A stretch of 64,000 bases of DNA. Source: Dysidea avara (taxonomy: Eukaryota; Porifera; Demospongiae; Dictyoceratida; Dysideidae). Within the stretch, counting starts at the first letter, position 1; every line of letters begins with the position of its first letter. The notes under the pieces are model-generated. The model worked only from the letters and a program-made list of their open reading frames with translations. It was not told the DNA's origin and did no database searches. Location: positions 17,496,220 to 17,560,219 of the forward strand of contig NC_089275.1 in the NCBI RefSeq assembly GCF_963678975.1, read 5' to 3'. A program made the position numbers and the translations under genes. Below are positions 23,701-36,576 of this stretch, piece by piece.

Positions 23701-26700
23701 TTTGAGCGTTCGATTCGTGTTGAGTAAACAGGGGCGGATCCAGACTTTTAGAATTGCAACTTCAGCCTAGCTGTAGGTTGAAGACCAAAAAAAAAAGTCA
23801 TCACCTACTACAATAGCTACCCCTCACCATAGATACCCTCAGTTTCGTGCTACACACTGCACTTACTAATAAATGAGCGTGGCTGAGCGTATGTTTGTAA
23901 TGCGATAAGTAGGCGTGGCTCACGAAAGCGCTACGCAATAGCGTTTATAAGTTTCCATGTCGTCAAACGAACAATTTCGTTTCTCACGTGATCCAATCCG
24001 GGTCAGACCTGGATGATTTGTAAACCGGGTCAGACCTGGATGACCCGGAGAAAATGTGACCCGGTTGACCCGACCCGGTTTCAACACCGTTATGCAACTA
24101 CCATGACTGATGTCAGGTGTTACCACTCTATTGAAGGGTGGGTAAAGTGTTTCGAGTCTTAAAATGATGGACACAAAAGCTTGATTCAATGAATCTCTTC
24201 AGCATTGAACAGTACAGCATAAAATCAGATATGTACAGTTGAGGACTGCCACACTTGTGAATGGTTACCTCATGAGTGCAATGTTGCATTAAATCAGTGT
24301 CATGTGTGTAGGTAGTTTTGGTACAAACACATAATTATGTAGACAGACATACGTACAAGCACAATACACCAGAACTTTATTATTTTTATTATAATAATAA
24401 TTGCAAAACCTCGCAAGCGAGTATGTAAGTGCAATATATGTACAAAATTAATTAATATTAAGTAAGTAAGTTTACCTCTCCATAGAACTGCCTCACAGCT
24501 GCTGTAATACTGGCTACCAAGTCATCCCTGATTGACTGGTGACACAGGATGTAGTTTGGTGCCAAACAGGATTGACCAGCATTAGTGTACTTGCCCCAAG
24601 CAATACGTTTCCCAGCAACCTTTATGTTAGCAGAACTATCCACTATACATGGACTGGTAGAAACAAACAAAAAGTACAGAACTGCATACAGGCTATCCAT
24701 ACATACAAGTACAGTGTATGTACATGATGTGCATGTACAAATGTGTGTACTGTATGTATTGTATATACAGGCTGTACGTACATATTTACTCACTTTTTCC
24801 CTCCCAATTCCAAGGTTACTGGGGTCAGGTTCTCAGCAGCAGCCCTCATGATGATCTTGCCTATTCCGGGACTACCGGTAAACATTATGTAATCAAACCT
24901 CTCCTTGAGTACTGCTTGGCATAATGGTATACCTCCTGCTGCCACCTTATAACAGTCCTAGATAACAGAGACCACAATTAGAAATCACGATTGATGTACA
25001 CATAAGTACAATATGTATTTAATGCAAAGTTTCTAACAATGTTAAACTACATAGTACTCGGTACATATTCATGTGTGAACAGTACACTGCAGCATTCTAT
25101 CATGTATACGTACACAATACATAAATGTGTGTATGTGTACCGTATCCAAATATTGAGGTATCAAATCCATCATCAAGTTGGAGGTGTGTATGGCCAAATC
25201 ACTGGGCTTTAGTAGTACTGTGTTACCTGTAGTGGATTAGGTGCATATTATATCATGTGTACTTTTTCATGTGATATTTAACCATACATATTTCGGATAT
25301 ATACCACTTTGGCATCTCAGACGAAGTCACAGGGTTATATTCCACATACATATTGGCCTGGACTCCAGTTGAGCCAAGTCCTGTCTTTGTAGCTTGTCTT
25401 AGTCATGAGTTATGATCGATGAATGGAACACCTGTAATTTATTTGCATTGCTGTTGCTTTACAAATCAAGTCCATTGTGTCCATTACTATAACTCCAGGA
25501 CTACTCATCATAAAAAAACTGAAACTATAGCTGTCCACATTTTTGATAAGTGAGAAGCAAGAAAATAGAATTCAAGGAATGTACAAAAATGACCAGTTTT
25601 TGCTCAGCCAATCACATATTAGAGCCTATGCTAAAAACTCAAACCCACAATGTGCATTAAGCAGCTAAGACTAATGCTTTGTAATGCCTCAGCATCCAAA
25701 GGCATTTGTGATCAAGGCTATCATGATAATAACCCTAACCACAGTGCAATATCATGTGGGTAGTCCATTTCACCATGAATTTGTAAATCCATCAAGGTAT
25801 ATTATAATTCTCCATGTGGACAAAAGAAAAAGTCATTTCAACAAAGAAATGATGATGGTAAACTCTATTTCTACCTCATTGCAAGTAAGTGTCCATAACT
25901 CACATGCCCTTTACTGTACAAACACAAAATAAAGATTTTCTTACTCCTACAATCAGGCTAATCTGAAAGTGTATAGGCTTTGATTTGATTTGAGTTTCGT
26001 TTCACTGCATATGGAAGTGATTAAAATGTGCATAAAATCTGGGTGTGGTACATGTATTTTTACATTTCAATATGTCTTTATAGCAAATAGAATTTTGTAA
26101 AAATGGCCGGTTAAACCGAACACATGTATCTACATGGTACATGTCGTAAATTGGTTCCCATTTATCAAAGTCAGTAACCTATTCTTAACTTAGCACCTTA
26201 GCTTACTTTAAGTGTCCTATATGGCTAGAAATGGTACCACTAAAACCAGTAAAACCCACAATTGCTTTTGTAGCACAGCGTTGTGTACAGGCTGTATCTC
26301 AATTGTCTGAGCTCCGATGTGTCTCAGGCAATGGTAAAGGTGTTCAGATAAGTGAATTGTTTGGATAACTGAAGCCCATACAATTATACATAGAGCTATG
26401 TTGAAATACTCTAATAGAACAGTCATTTATACTTTCGGATAAAAGAGGGTACAGATAAATGAAGATTGGATAACTGAGGGTGTACTATAGTGGTATTACC
26501 ATTTACTCCAGATATCAGCTCTTTCAGCTGCCAGTTACTTTTACATGCCCTTATTACAGCCAATAATTATAAGTTTGAAGTTCTCAATCTTTTGACTGAA
26601 ACATCTTGAAATGTTGCCAGTGCATTATTACAGCTGTGAGATGTTTGTCAGCTGATTATCTGGCTGCTTGCATAGCCACACAAGTTGTATGGTGCAAGAA

Positions 26701-29700
26701 CAGAATGTGGATAACATAACCGTGATGTAAGATTCACAAAAACAAGTGAAATTCTTTATGCAAAAAAACAACTTCTACATAATTTTATAGCGAACAGTTT
26801 GCACACAGAAGTTGCAATTATTAAATTTGTATACTTACAGTAGCTAATAATTATAAGTGATGCATATCTATAGTCAGTGATGTAATTGTATGTGGTACAA
26901 GAATGTCATGGAATTTTGGAGTGCCAATTATAATATGTGACCGGATTTGCGAAAAGGTACCTTTTCCACACATTTGACATATCAGCAAACAAAGTCATGT
27001 AACAATTGACTCCTTATACTGATTAACTTGCTCTTAGTATCAAAATGTAGCCAGATACTGTAGCTACATTCATTGAAAATTTCAAGCAATTATATGCCAT
27101 GATCAAAAAGTTATGAAGCCTTAAAGTTCAAAAAAATGGGTCAAATTTTGTGTGTGAAAAAGGTACCTTTTCGCAAATCCGGTCACATATAATATGATTA
27201 TAATTCACTTACTTGCAGCTGAAAGACTTATTTTCATTACCATCATTAGGCACTTTCAAGTTGATAACAAGCAATGAAGTTCCCAAGTTGGAGTTTCTGA
27301 AGCAGAGTTGGTGGTTCAACGCAAATAGAGGGCAACTGCATAATTGCTAATATTTGTGAACACCTTTTCAGTAGTTGACTGCTCTATTAGAGTACCCATG
27401 TTGAGAAGAATTTGTAGCAGTACAATTGTCATAATTCTTTACAGTGTATTGATATGACAATGCTAAACATGTCCAGGTAGTCTTGAAAACAATTTGTGAT
27501 TGGATTTCAAATCACCAACTTCACAGACATCTGCCAAAATGCTTTGTACTACTTATACTAGTATTTATCAATATACGTAAATAAATAATTATCACAGTAA
27601 TACTGTATGTTGATCATGACAGGAGGAAGCAAGAAATAAGGGCTGTAATCATATGGCTTCATAATCCAAATTCAGTGAAGCTAATCGCCTGGCAGAAAAG
27701 AATCTCCCGACTGACCTGATTTGCCTCAAAATGGGTTTGTGACTAAGCATGGATCATTAACACTTTACAGTGACTAGCACTGAAGGTCTGACAGCAACAT
27801 GTGCTGCAGCCTTAGGATTACCTAGCCTGATTTCAAGGACTTTCACTTACTGACTGACTTACTGACTGATAGGGTGTAACAGAAAAGGGGCCAAAGTAAG
27901 GAAACAAATCCCTCCAGCCCCAGGATTCAAACTGCAGGTCACCCAATGTCTAGTCGGGGCCACACTCAGTCTTCCTCCAGGAGGGATGGATTTTCTTCCT
28001 TAAACCTAAAGTATTCATTGTTAACACTTTACAGTGACCAGCACTGAAGGTCTGAAAACAACATGGATATAAAAGTATTTGTGATTTAGAAGTATTTGTG
28101 ACATCAAGTTGAAATTTGTCACACATCCACGAGCCAAGGTGTTAAAAATGGTAAACACTATGGTGAGAGATTGCAAAACTGTAGCTACATGAAAAAATGC
28201 ACAGTAGTGCCTTGCACTTATTTGAGTCACGCACTTTTTACTTTCAGGACCACAAACTCACTGCTGAGATATTCTTCTAAAAAACTGTTTATTAATCAAG
28301 TTGATGTACTACCACCACAAAAAGGCACCCAGCTAAAAGCTAAATAGACAATTAATATATGTGACCAGATCTGCGAAAACCTGACATAATGGCACATTTT
28401 TCAAATTCTTTATTATTGAGTATGTATAATTTACTTAGTCAAGTGTATACTCTGGCCAAGTATCAGCCTCATATGGCAACAACTTTTGGAGTTACAGCCA
28501 TACAAAGTAGCAACAACAGAAAGATCGATTTGTACAGCAAGTATTGGGAAAGTAAATTACATGCACTTACAAAAACGGCTGTAACTTACAAATACAATGC
28601 AGTACAGAGTTGTAACTTGCACCATTGTATTTTCCATGAATAGGGGAGTCCATTACTGGGTAAGTTGTGTCTTCTATTACCATTCTTCACTGCATACAGA
28701 GACGAAATCAATGAAGAAAAATCGATCGTGTACGATCGTTTTGATGTGACGTAAACAAATGCCCATAACTTATGTATCCTTTAGTCTACTGCAACAAAAC
28801 AAAGAATTTTGAACTCCTCTTGAGTAGGCGAATTAGGTGATATCCAGGTGTTTATCATAGGACCCTTCCTTCACAAAGAACAAAGCGTTTAAAAAATTTA
28901 CAAATTTTTTTCAATTATGCAAATATTTTACCCATTGCAAATCAATGGCTTATACTGAAAATTTAGGCTTGCTCCATTATGTCGGGTTTTCGCAGATCCG
29001 GTCACATATAGTATAAATAACACATGCTATGCTGTTATTCATTTTAATTATACAATAGTTTAGTTTTGCTTGTAATAATGAAATTAATACAACATCAGTG
29101 TAGTTAATGTAATTCATCATCACAATTATGTTGTAGTTGGTAATACATTGTATACACTGCTAAGGAAGTGTAATAATTAAAACAAACCTCTTTAACAACA
29201 AAATACATACAGAAATATCTTCTCAACTACTTTATAGTTTGTCAGAGAAAGCCTCGAGCCTGTCCTTCAACTAGATGCAATTTGTTATTCCTGGTAGCTT
29301 ATGTATGTGGCTGCACTATTTTTCATTTGTTTGAAATCCTAACTCTTAACTGTATGGAAGGATAATACATGCTCCACATATACAACCTTCATTTCTCACA
29401 TACAGTACACACTGTTGTTAGTGAAAAACAGTTTCCTTACATGAGTGAGAAAAGACAAACATGGATACAAACAGACATGATTATCGGAAAACGTTTTCAG
29501 AAAATCAGGTGTATGCTTGGTAGAAGGGTAAACAGCGTTGCCCAATAAACAGTACCACACATGACACTACATGTGTACACACGTACACACAATACGTACC
29601 TGCAGCAATGGCACCGGCTAGTGGTTGCAATAGCTCCAAAACAGGATAGTTCCAGGCACTGAACACACACACTACTCCAAATGGCTCTGGCACTATACAC

Positions 29701-32700
29701 AACGTATTGATCACATTAGCCAGATCTTTCTTGACATGTTCTGGTTTCATCCACTCAGCAAGATTGTTGATAGCATCAATGATCTCTCCTTTGATGCTGA
29801 AGAGCTCAAAGAAGATTGTCTCCTGCCTATTCTACAAGATAAATATGTACATGTACAGGTGTACCTATAGGTAAGCCTCAGCACATGTACATACACAAAT
29901 AATATCAGGTAAATATAAATGATAGTGTATTGTTTGCTTTTCTATTGTAAGTCAACTATGTATGCATGTGCACACTGTATGCTGCGCCTTTGGACTTTGT
30001 TTTGTACACTGGAATCTTTACTACGTATGTGTACCTATATCTCTTGCGCCCGGATATACATAGTCTAGTTAGATACAACCAGCCATGGTACATGATAATA
30101 AAAAATCACTTTTTTGGCATGAATACATTTGAAGGAACTAGTTTTGTAACAAAGGTGAGTGGTTTGAGCACTAAACATGTTAGTTTACATTATACAGCAA
30201 GTCTCATGGGACTCTAGTAGATCCATCCATCCTGTGGGGAATATGATGATACCACAGGTATTTACTTTGACATCTTTCTTCATTACAAAAACAAGAGTTC
30301 AGAAAACTACAAAATGCTTTAAAAAACTATTTCACCCCACTGTGTTTAATACATTCTACCGTAAAATTATGCTTGCATAAACATGTGATCCGTTCACTGA
30401 AATTATATCAACCAATCAAGCACTACAACAATATGTATTATCCAGAGTAAATAATAAAAGATGAGAGAGTGCCTAACTCCAATATGGGCAATCAAAAATG
30501 ACAGCCATAAGTCTTTCTGGATATTGTGGTAAATTCACGCTTATGGTATAAGTGCTGATTGAGTGAGTTAATACTTAGTAGGTGGTTACTTTGAGTAGCC
30601 CCTTGAAAGTTAGTGTATGCAAGCCAAAGAGTATTAAAACACTGCCTGTAAATTCAAGGGAAGCCTGTGGACTTGTGGCTGTCATTTTTGATGATCCATA
30701 CTGGATACTCTCTCTTTTATTATTTATTCTTGGTATTATTAAAACATATAAAATAGTTAAATTTCAGATGATTTAAAAATTTTCGGTGCCTAAGTGAAGT
30801 TAAGGAGCTGAGGGTTACTGAATTACATAGTACTATTATGGTCTCAAACCCAGACACTATGTAGTTTTTGAATGACCCATTATGTTACTATAGTAACTGT
30901 TATGTAATAGTCATTACCTTTTTCTTTTGAAGAAGCCATAATCAGTTACCACTTACCAGAAAGTAATCTTATTGTGTAATATGATTACTTAAAGCACAGT
31001 AATAAAACTCATTAACAAAAAATCTCAGTCCCATAATTCATGACCTCAAAATAAATCCCTCAATTGATTTGCACATTTCAAAAATAACAATGGAAATGGC
31101 ATCATAGTATCAATTTACCAAATAATGAAGTGCACCATAATAGCATTTTTGGGACCATGTTAGCTGGCGTACTACATGGTTACTACATAATGTACATACA
31201 CTTAAATGGCTTTCTTGTCAGGGGTAGGGTTTGGCAGATTACGCAAGTCATTCCTTTGCTCAGTGATAAGAAAGCAATCTGGTCATGTGAGACTATGTAT
31301 TAATTACCATGACAAGGAAGCTAGCTAACCTTGTTAATAAGACAACTTCATTATATAGACTTTGGCCCCAAAAGTTTTATACATTATACATCAAGTTAGG
31401 ATTCATCAATTCATAGTTATACTGGCATCTCGATTAATCAGGTTACACTGTACCACACACATTAGATTCTGAAATGGTCATTATAACAAAGTGGTTGTGT
31501 TATGATAAGAATATCAAGTCATGTCAGTCTTATCTAGGACGTACACTTGACATGATCATGAAGCATACCATTTTATGACCTAACTGAGCTTTAACAAGGT
31601 GGTCTTATCATAGAGGTGGTCTGTGTAAACAGGTCAGTACAAACAAGTTTTGAGTTTTCAATTTCCACTGTTTCCAACTGCCTCACTGGATGGTTGTTGT
31701 ACCTTGACAGCTGCTGGTAACAGAAACGAGCCCATTAGCTGCACATGACCCGTAACTTCTTTTGCAAGTTTATTACTATTTCTCAGGTGGTGATGCATTG
31801 CCAGCCACTACTGTTGTCAGTTATAGGAAAAGTGTCCAAACAATTTAGACATGTCCAAAATTTAGCACAAAAATGGACTATATAATTATTTGAATATTTA
31901 TTATGCACATGCAAATAATAAAAATAATTACTGGCATTAAGGTAGTAAACTTGACTCTTTCCTTAACTTGGCTACATCAACATTAAAGTTAAACTTCTCT
32001 TTGGTATTGCACATGCACATACACACATACGCACACGCAGATCATGTACACATGCAATTAATTAGAGGGTTGTCTGCAATTACGTCAACGTACTTATAAA
32101 CACTACATGGGACACTTGTGTACTGTTCATGTGCTAATGCAGGAAAATCCTCCCAGTGTAAATTAAAAACAGGTACCCATGCATTATCTGCTTTTCCTAG
32201 TTATTACTAGATTTTCATTTAGATCGAATATTGTGAGTAAAGTTTCTTACACAAGGAAACAACAACCATATCAGTGGGCATCAAAATATGAAATTTTATG
32301 ATTATCTCTACCACTTGAACGTGATGTACATACACTACACACTAACAGCTACATGTTCCACTTACCCTTCCTAAATCCCGGAAACCAGCCTCTGTTATCT
32401 CATCCTCTTTCTCATCTAACATTCTCAACAAATTTTTTAACTGTTGTATCCTAAATGATTTTTCTCGAGTCCTTCCAGCATTAAAGCTATCCAAGAGCTG
32501 TTCCACCATCTGCAAAACAATGTGACCTAGTAAAGATGCACTGTACAATGGCCATGTAGCCTACAAGTACTACCAAGAGTCCCTACTATTATTAGCTCTT
32601 GGTTTAATGACATTGTATGGAAAATTTATGATTATATTACACAAACAGCAAAACATTGTAACGAGGGTGGAGCAATATTTATCCATAATAATTACAGCAA

Positions 32701-34263
32701 TTCACTTACTACAGTAGCAAAATTTTAAATTAAAATAATTCAGCATATAGTCACAGAGCAGGAAATTACATATAGTTACAAGATCACAGTATTATAAACA
32801 GTACTGCTACAGTGTGACTAGTGTTTATGAATAGAAACCCATAAGTAATGTATGGCAGCATTTGTGATCTACTACATGGTAGCTATAAGGAATCTGTTCT
32901 ATACTTGAGTCAAGAGTATATAAGTTAAGTATAGGTTAAAACATTTACTTTAGCAATGTAACTACTGTAGGTATGTATGCCTGCTAGTAAGTTAGTAACA
33001 TTCCTTTGTATCATTATCATTACTGAGCTTTTGTGATTTACTAGAGTTCAAAACTTCCATCTTTCTATATTAAGAGTTCTAGTTGAGAGCTGTTCTATTT
33101 TAGCAAAAACAAACTGTGTAGTTATTAGGTGGAACAGCAACGTTAGATTTCCCATCATTGCATGCAAGTGAAAAAGGAGGAAGGTAGGTTTAGGGTGCTA
33201 AAAGCCTTTTATTGCTATAAGTCAGAGTATGTAGTTTCATCATTAACAGTGTGTATGATAATAATTATTGCTTTAGATTTCTCACATGGGATAGCAATTA
33301 TCTCAACATAAATTTCTGCTACTTTATTCTTAGGAGTTGGTTGAATAATTGTTTTAGTACCTCAGATAATAAAGGCTTTCATTTTGTTCCCAGTGATGGA
33401 CTAAATAGAGCCATAATTGGTATACACTACTGATGTCTGCTCATCATTATTCTGTAGTGGAGTTCACTATTAATTTTGTAGTGACTAAGGTCACTGAATT
33501 TAGAGTGAGATTCACTACTAATGTCTACGGTGCAATATGTGTACATACATAAACAATAGTTTCTGGCTGGCTATTTATTAGGTACTTATGGCAGACAGGA
33601 TCATGTTACCATAATAGGCACCAGCATTTCCTGTGGTGATATCATACAAGTGTGGTGTGTAGTGGTCACCACACACAATGAGATGTAGTAATACTGTTGT
33701 GGTAGCTAGTAGCTACATGGTATCACATACCAAATGCTTTTTGGCCAGATAAGTTATGTAACACTTCAAATTATATGGACTAACAATGCTAGAATGATCC
33801 TCTGATATTGGGCGCTCTGCAAGGGCTGATGACAATCCCCTTGACCCTTAGTTAGTACTAGTAGTACTGTAATTGTAGTAGTAGAGTTAATTTGCTGTTG
33901 TGTTTGCTAGCCAATATGTAATGGATTCTTTCTATTATTGATAAAACTGTAATCAATTTTCAGGTAGCCACTATCATCAGTCATCAGCACTAAAGCTTTG
34001 AGAGGATGGCTAACACTCCCCATCATTTTATTGTGTAGCTAGCTATAGCTGTTTAGCTTTAACTACCTACAGTGTTTGACCATATACTGATGGACTGATA
34101 CCCTCGACCTCTGGATGCCATAGGAAGATAGCTCATAACGTCATGTTACGCATGACGTTGGTTAACCATCACTCACACGAGTACAACTTCATCATTATTC
34201 CTCACTCACTTCAGGAATATCATCCTCGTCAACTTCTCTCAGTACGGCTGGTATCTCTGCCAT
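17795..34263 (-). CDS. Aldehyde dehydrogenase class 3 (fatty aldehyde dehydrogenase type), copy B
   Basis: Tandem paralogue of copy A with the same role. Coding exons: 34263-34210, 32509-32366, 29831-29600, 25226-25141, 24957-24794, 24653-24476, 22509-22457, 21023-20894, 20417-20347, 19440-19325, 18118-17986, 17936-17795, totalling 1503 nt or 501 codons. Only exon 1 (one codon shorter) and exon 8 (two codons shorter) differ in length from copy A; all phases match. Motifs: SAWNYP, GSPGIGK, ELGGK, AGQSC with the catalytic cysteine, [15 protein letters not shown], and a C-terminal anchor ([19 protein letters not shown]). The N-terminus ([18 protein letters not shown]) and the start of exon 3 diverge most from copy A. 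The end after the GTGAGT donor at 17794 is unsettled. Introns are up to 4.4 kb and repeat-rich. Confidence 0.9.
21266..22047. mobile_element. Foldback element with perfect 10-bp target duplication
   Basis: A near-complete inverted repeat of 782 bp: the left end GGGCGTTACTATTCAGTGGA matches the reverse complement of the right end, and arms of over 250 bp pair (shared blocks around TCTTGCTAGTAAGCTAG and CAACTTGCCAGTAGACAATA). Identical 10-bp repeats TCAAGAGTAC flank it at 21256-21265 and 22048-22057. A 9-10-bp duplication points to a Mutator-like origin. It sits in ALDH copy B intron 7; copy A lacks it. Confidence 0.8.
23580..24089. mobile_element. hAT-like MITE rich in ACCCGG motifs
   Basis: Ends are inverted: left CAGCGTTGAAACCGGGTC, right (reverse complement) CGGTGTTGAAACCGGGTC. 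The 8-bp direct repeats TTATGCAA lie at 23572-23579 and 24090-24097. Sub-terminal regions carry many GACCCGGAT-type units in both orientations, which resemble clustered transposase-binding sites. The 510-bp interior has no transposase frame. Located in ALDH copy B intron 6. Confidence 0.75.
24476..24653 (-). CDS. ALDH copy B exon 6: catalytic cysteine
   Basis: It encodes [20 protein letters not shown], then [17 protein letters not shown]. The family nucleophile is kept; the preceding Thr of copy A is Ser here, a common family variant. Same 178-nt length and phases as copy A exon 6. Confidence 0.88.
25370..25625. repeat. Dispersed repeat, copy 2
   Basis: This second copy of the repeat at 420-690 lies in ALDH copy B intron 3. 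It ends with TTTTTGCTCAGC just like the first copy. Confidence 0.55.
26933..27190. mobile_element. Hairpin MITE 1 (TGTGACCGGAT-tip family)
   Basis: Left arm TATGTGACCGGATTTGCGAA, then AAGGTACCTTTT, is mirrored by the right arm ending in GGTCACATAT at 27190. Arms match for about 45 bp. The first ~20 bp are shared with the other family members; the inner arm sequence (GGTACC) is particular to this copy. Confidence 0.75.
27770..28055 (-). repeat. tRNA-like SINE/composite repeat, copy 1
   Basis: Read on the minus strand it matches 62944-63290 in order: GACCTTCAGTGCTGGTCACT, GGTTTAAGGAAGAAAATCCA, GGCCCCGACTAGACATTGGG, GCAGTTTGAATCCTGGGG, ACTTTGGCCCCTTTTCTG, then GGCTGCAGCACATGTTGCTG. The GTTYGAATCC block is like a pol III B box. 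The outer blocks partly repeat at both ends. It lies in ALDH copy B intron 3. Confidence 0.6.
28356..29010. mobile_element. Hairpin MITE 2 (TGTGACCGGAT-tip family)
   Basis: Left TATATGTGACCAGATCTGCG, then AAAACCTGACATAATGG, pairs with the right arm ending GGTCACATATA at 29010 (inner partner CATTATGTCGGGTTTT). Interior of about 570 bp contains no domain-bearing frame; a perfect inverted CGATCGTGTACGATCG lies at about 28724-28739. Confidence 0.75.
30444..30730. mobile_element. Foldback repeat in ALDH copy B intron 2
   Basis: About 70-bp arms are inverted: AATAATAAAAG, AGAGAGT and ATCAAAAATGACAGCCA occur at the left and as reverse complement at 30662-30730. No target duplication was identified. 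Confidence 0.6.
30735..32360. other. Rest of ALDH copy B intron 2
   Basis: AT-rich intronic sequence with scattered alternating C-A stretches near 32000-32040. I see no exon, RNA gene or long repeat. Confidence 0.5.
32560..34205. other. ALDH copy B intron 1
   Basis: AT-rich intron of about 1.7 kb between exon 1 and exon 2. The 60-codon plus-strand frame at 33251-33433 has no recognisable motif. Nothing else is supported. Confidence 0.5.
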
Positions 34264-34889
34264 ATTGGCTATGGTGAACGCTGATCGAGGACGCTAAATG
34301 CTGTAAGGTTTGGAGTTGCCACGTGACCCTGAATAGATATTTTAAAGGCGCTTGTTGAGAGATTGCGTGGTTAAACGCATTACTGGTATCTTATAAACAT
34401 GCAGTCTAGTTGCTGTAATTATGCTGTGGTTATCGCCACATGTTCAGTGATCATTATCTGATCTCCACGATTACATCACGACCGGGATCGTGATACCTCA
34501 ATGAATAACTTAATTTGTTTTCATACGCGTTAGTCAAATCGAAGGGGATTTTCATTCAGCTCACCTTCAGCAAGCAAGGCTGTTCTTGTTGGTCACGCAG
34601 TGTAGTCATGTCCCATAGTATTGGTAAGATTATCACAACATTGTAGATGTCTCGTAATATGTGGCTATTAATTTTGTACTGAGTGTTCATCTCATTCACT
34701 ACTCAGCGCCAGTGCGGTAAGGGCGCTTATACTCAAGCTTATACTAGCAAAGTCAAATGATTTTACAAGTAGAAGAAACACGACTTTTAGCTACAGCACT
34801 TTGTAAATGCTGCAGTTTGATATATAGGTTTGCCACATTTGCTTTTGTAGTAGCTAAGTAAACAGGTACAGTAGTCCAGACATCTCTAT

Positions 34890-35829
34890 CAGTGGCGTAG
34901 CCAGGAAAAAAATTTTACCGAGGCAAAGTTTATACTTTGACCTAACGTATAATTGAGAAGGTCTGCTTCTGACTCAACTGATACACAAATACTTTCAAGT
35001 ATGGGTGGTGCAGCATTTGGAGGTTGACTATCTGATTGGGTGGAAAGTGTTTCAGAAGACTTATAGCTTTTCTACCTGTCATAAGTAATGCTCCAGCTTA
35101 GTTAATGCTACAGTTTACCATGCTACAATTATTTTAGACTAGTTTAATTGTACTCAACACAATTAACTTACTCTGGAGATATTTTGAGTGGTCAGGACTG
35201 CAACGGAGGTCATAGTCATGCACACTATACTTTTATCGATATGATATGATGTGATGTGTAATAAGTGAAAGATTATCTCTTTCATATGATGCTCAACTGC
35301 ATGTGCTAAGCATGTCAAGCTAGGGAGTCTGGGGGCATGCTCCATCAATGAAAGTTTCAAAAACATGGCCATGCTTTGAAATGGCATGTGGAGACCATTT
35401 TTTGATTGTAACTGCTATTAATGCATGATATGCATGATCAATTAGCTCAGTTCATTGCCATGCAGTTGACTCATTGGAACTTTAGAAAAAACAATTAACA
35501 TTGATTTAGACCAAGCATTGTAATGAGAACAGTGGCTATAATCTGTATACTAAATGCTCTATAGTGAATGCTCTATTAGAGTATATTACGATAACTGCTT
35601 TATTAGAGTATCTCGATCTTTTTGCAAATTCAAGTAGCTGTAAAGTGGTCCAGCACCGTGTCACCATGGGTTCTAGCCCTGCTTTCTATTATGTGTGGTA
35701 CAGTAATGCTGCCTAGTAAGATTTTGAGTAGAAAATCTGGGGTGCCAAAACTCAGGCCTGCTCAGCCTGTTGTTGAGCATTTTTACCGAGGCAGCTTCCT
35801 CGGTTGCCTCAGTGGTAGCTACGCCACTG
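34890..35829. mobile_element. DNA transposon with CAGTGGCGTAGC ends
   Basis: The left end CAGTGGCGTAGCCAGG is mirrored by GCTACGCCACTG at 35818-35829. The sub-terminal TTTTACCGAGGC occurs next to both ends but in the same orientation. Flanking 5-bp repeats TCTAT (34885-34889; 35830-35834) are a probable target duplication. No transposase is visible in 940 bp, so this is a non-autonomous copy. It lies just upstream of the ALDH copy B promoter region. Confidence 0.65.
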
Positions 35830-36256
35830 TCTATTGTGGGATAGAACACCATTGATAGCCATGGCACAAAACAAGTGACGTATGTGGAATCACTTAAGTG
35901 CATGGCATCATCAATAAGCTATCATAGACATCTAAGTTGTATCCTGAAAACGATGAGCTGGACCACTTGTTTAAACTAACTTGTTTACATAGCTAGGAAT
36001 AGAGGAAGGTAAGCTAGAAGGGCTGAGACCCACCTCAGTGGGCTTTAATCCTTCAACTTCTTCAAAATAGTGATCATTAATGCCATACCTATTTGAAAAA
36101 AGTTGCTGCTTGGACCCGACTGATCCAATTTTGCATAGATTTTATTAGAATTAAGATCACATGACACCTAGAATTTTATTTGTAATTGGTGCAAAATGAT
36201 TGAGATACTCTAATAGAACAGTCAGTGTGTAAAATCTTGAAAGATAAACATTATCT

Positions 36257-36576
36257 AATCCAAAACAGCCAAGCTATAAAAAGGAGTGCGGCGCTCAAAA
36301 AGGCTATGGTGAAAAAAGATGTGAAATCCAAGGTAGCAGCCAAGAAAATAGCTGTGATGGTAGGTTAATGGTAAAAATTTTAATAACAGTTCAGGTGAAT
36401 TTTGGTACTGCTTCGTCTTGACACAAAATTCACCTGAATTGTTGTTATTAAAAATTTTACCATTAACCTACCATCACAGCCATTTCTTGGCCGCCACCTT
36501 AAATTTCACATCTTTTTTCACCATATCCTTTTTGAGGGCTGCACTCTTTTTTTTACAGCTTGGCTGTTTTGGATTA
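36257..36576. repeat. Large inverted repeat (hairpin) of composite copy 1
   Basis: The left arm CAAAACAGCCAAGCTATAAA ... GATGGTAGGTTAATGG is repeated as reverse complement after a loop of about 20-30 bp near 36400-36425. Arms are about 145 bp with few mismatches. Within the arm a basic frame reads KKAMVKKDVKSKVAAKK-like. Confidence 0.85.
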
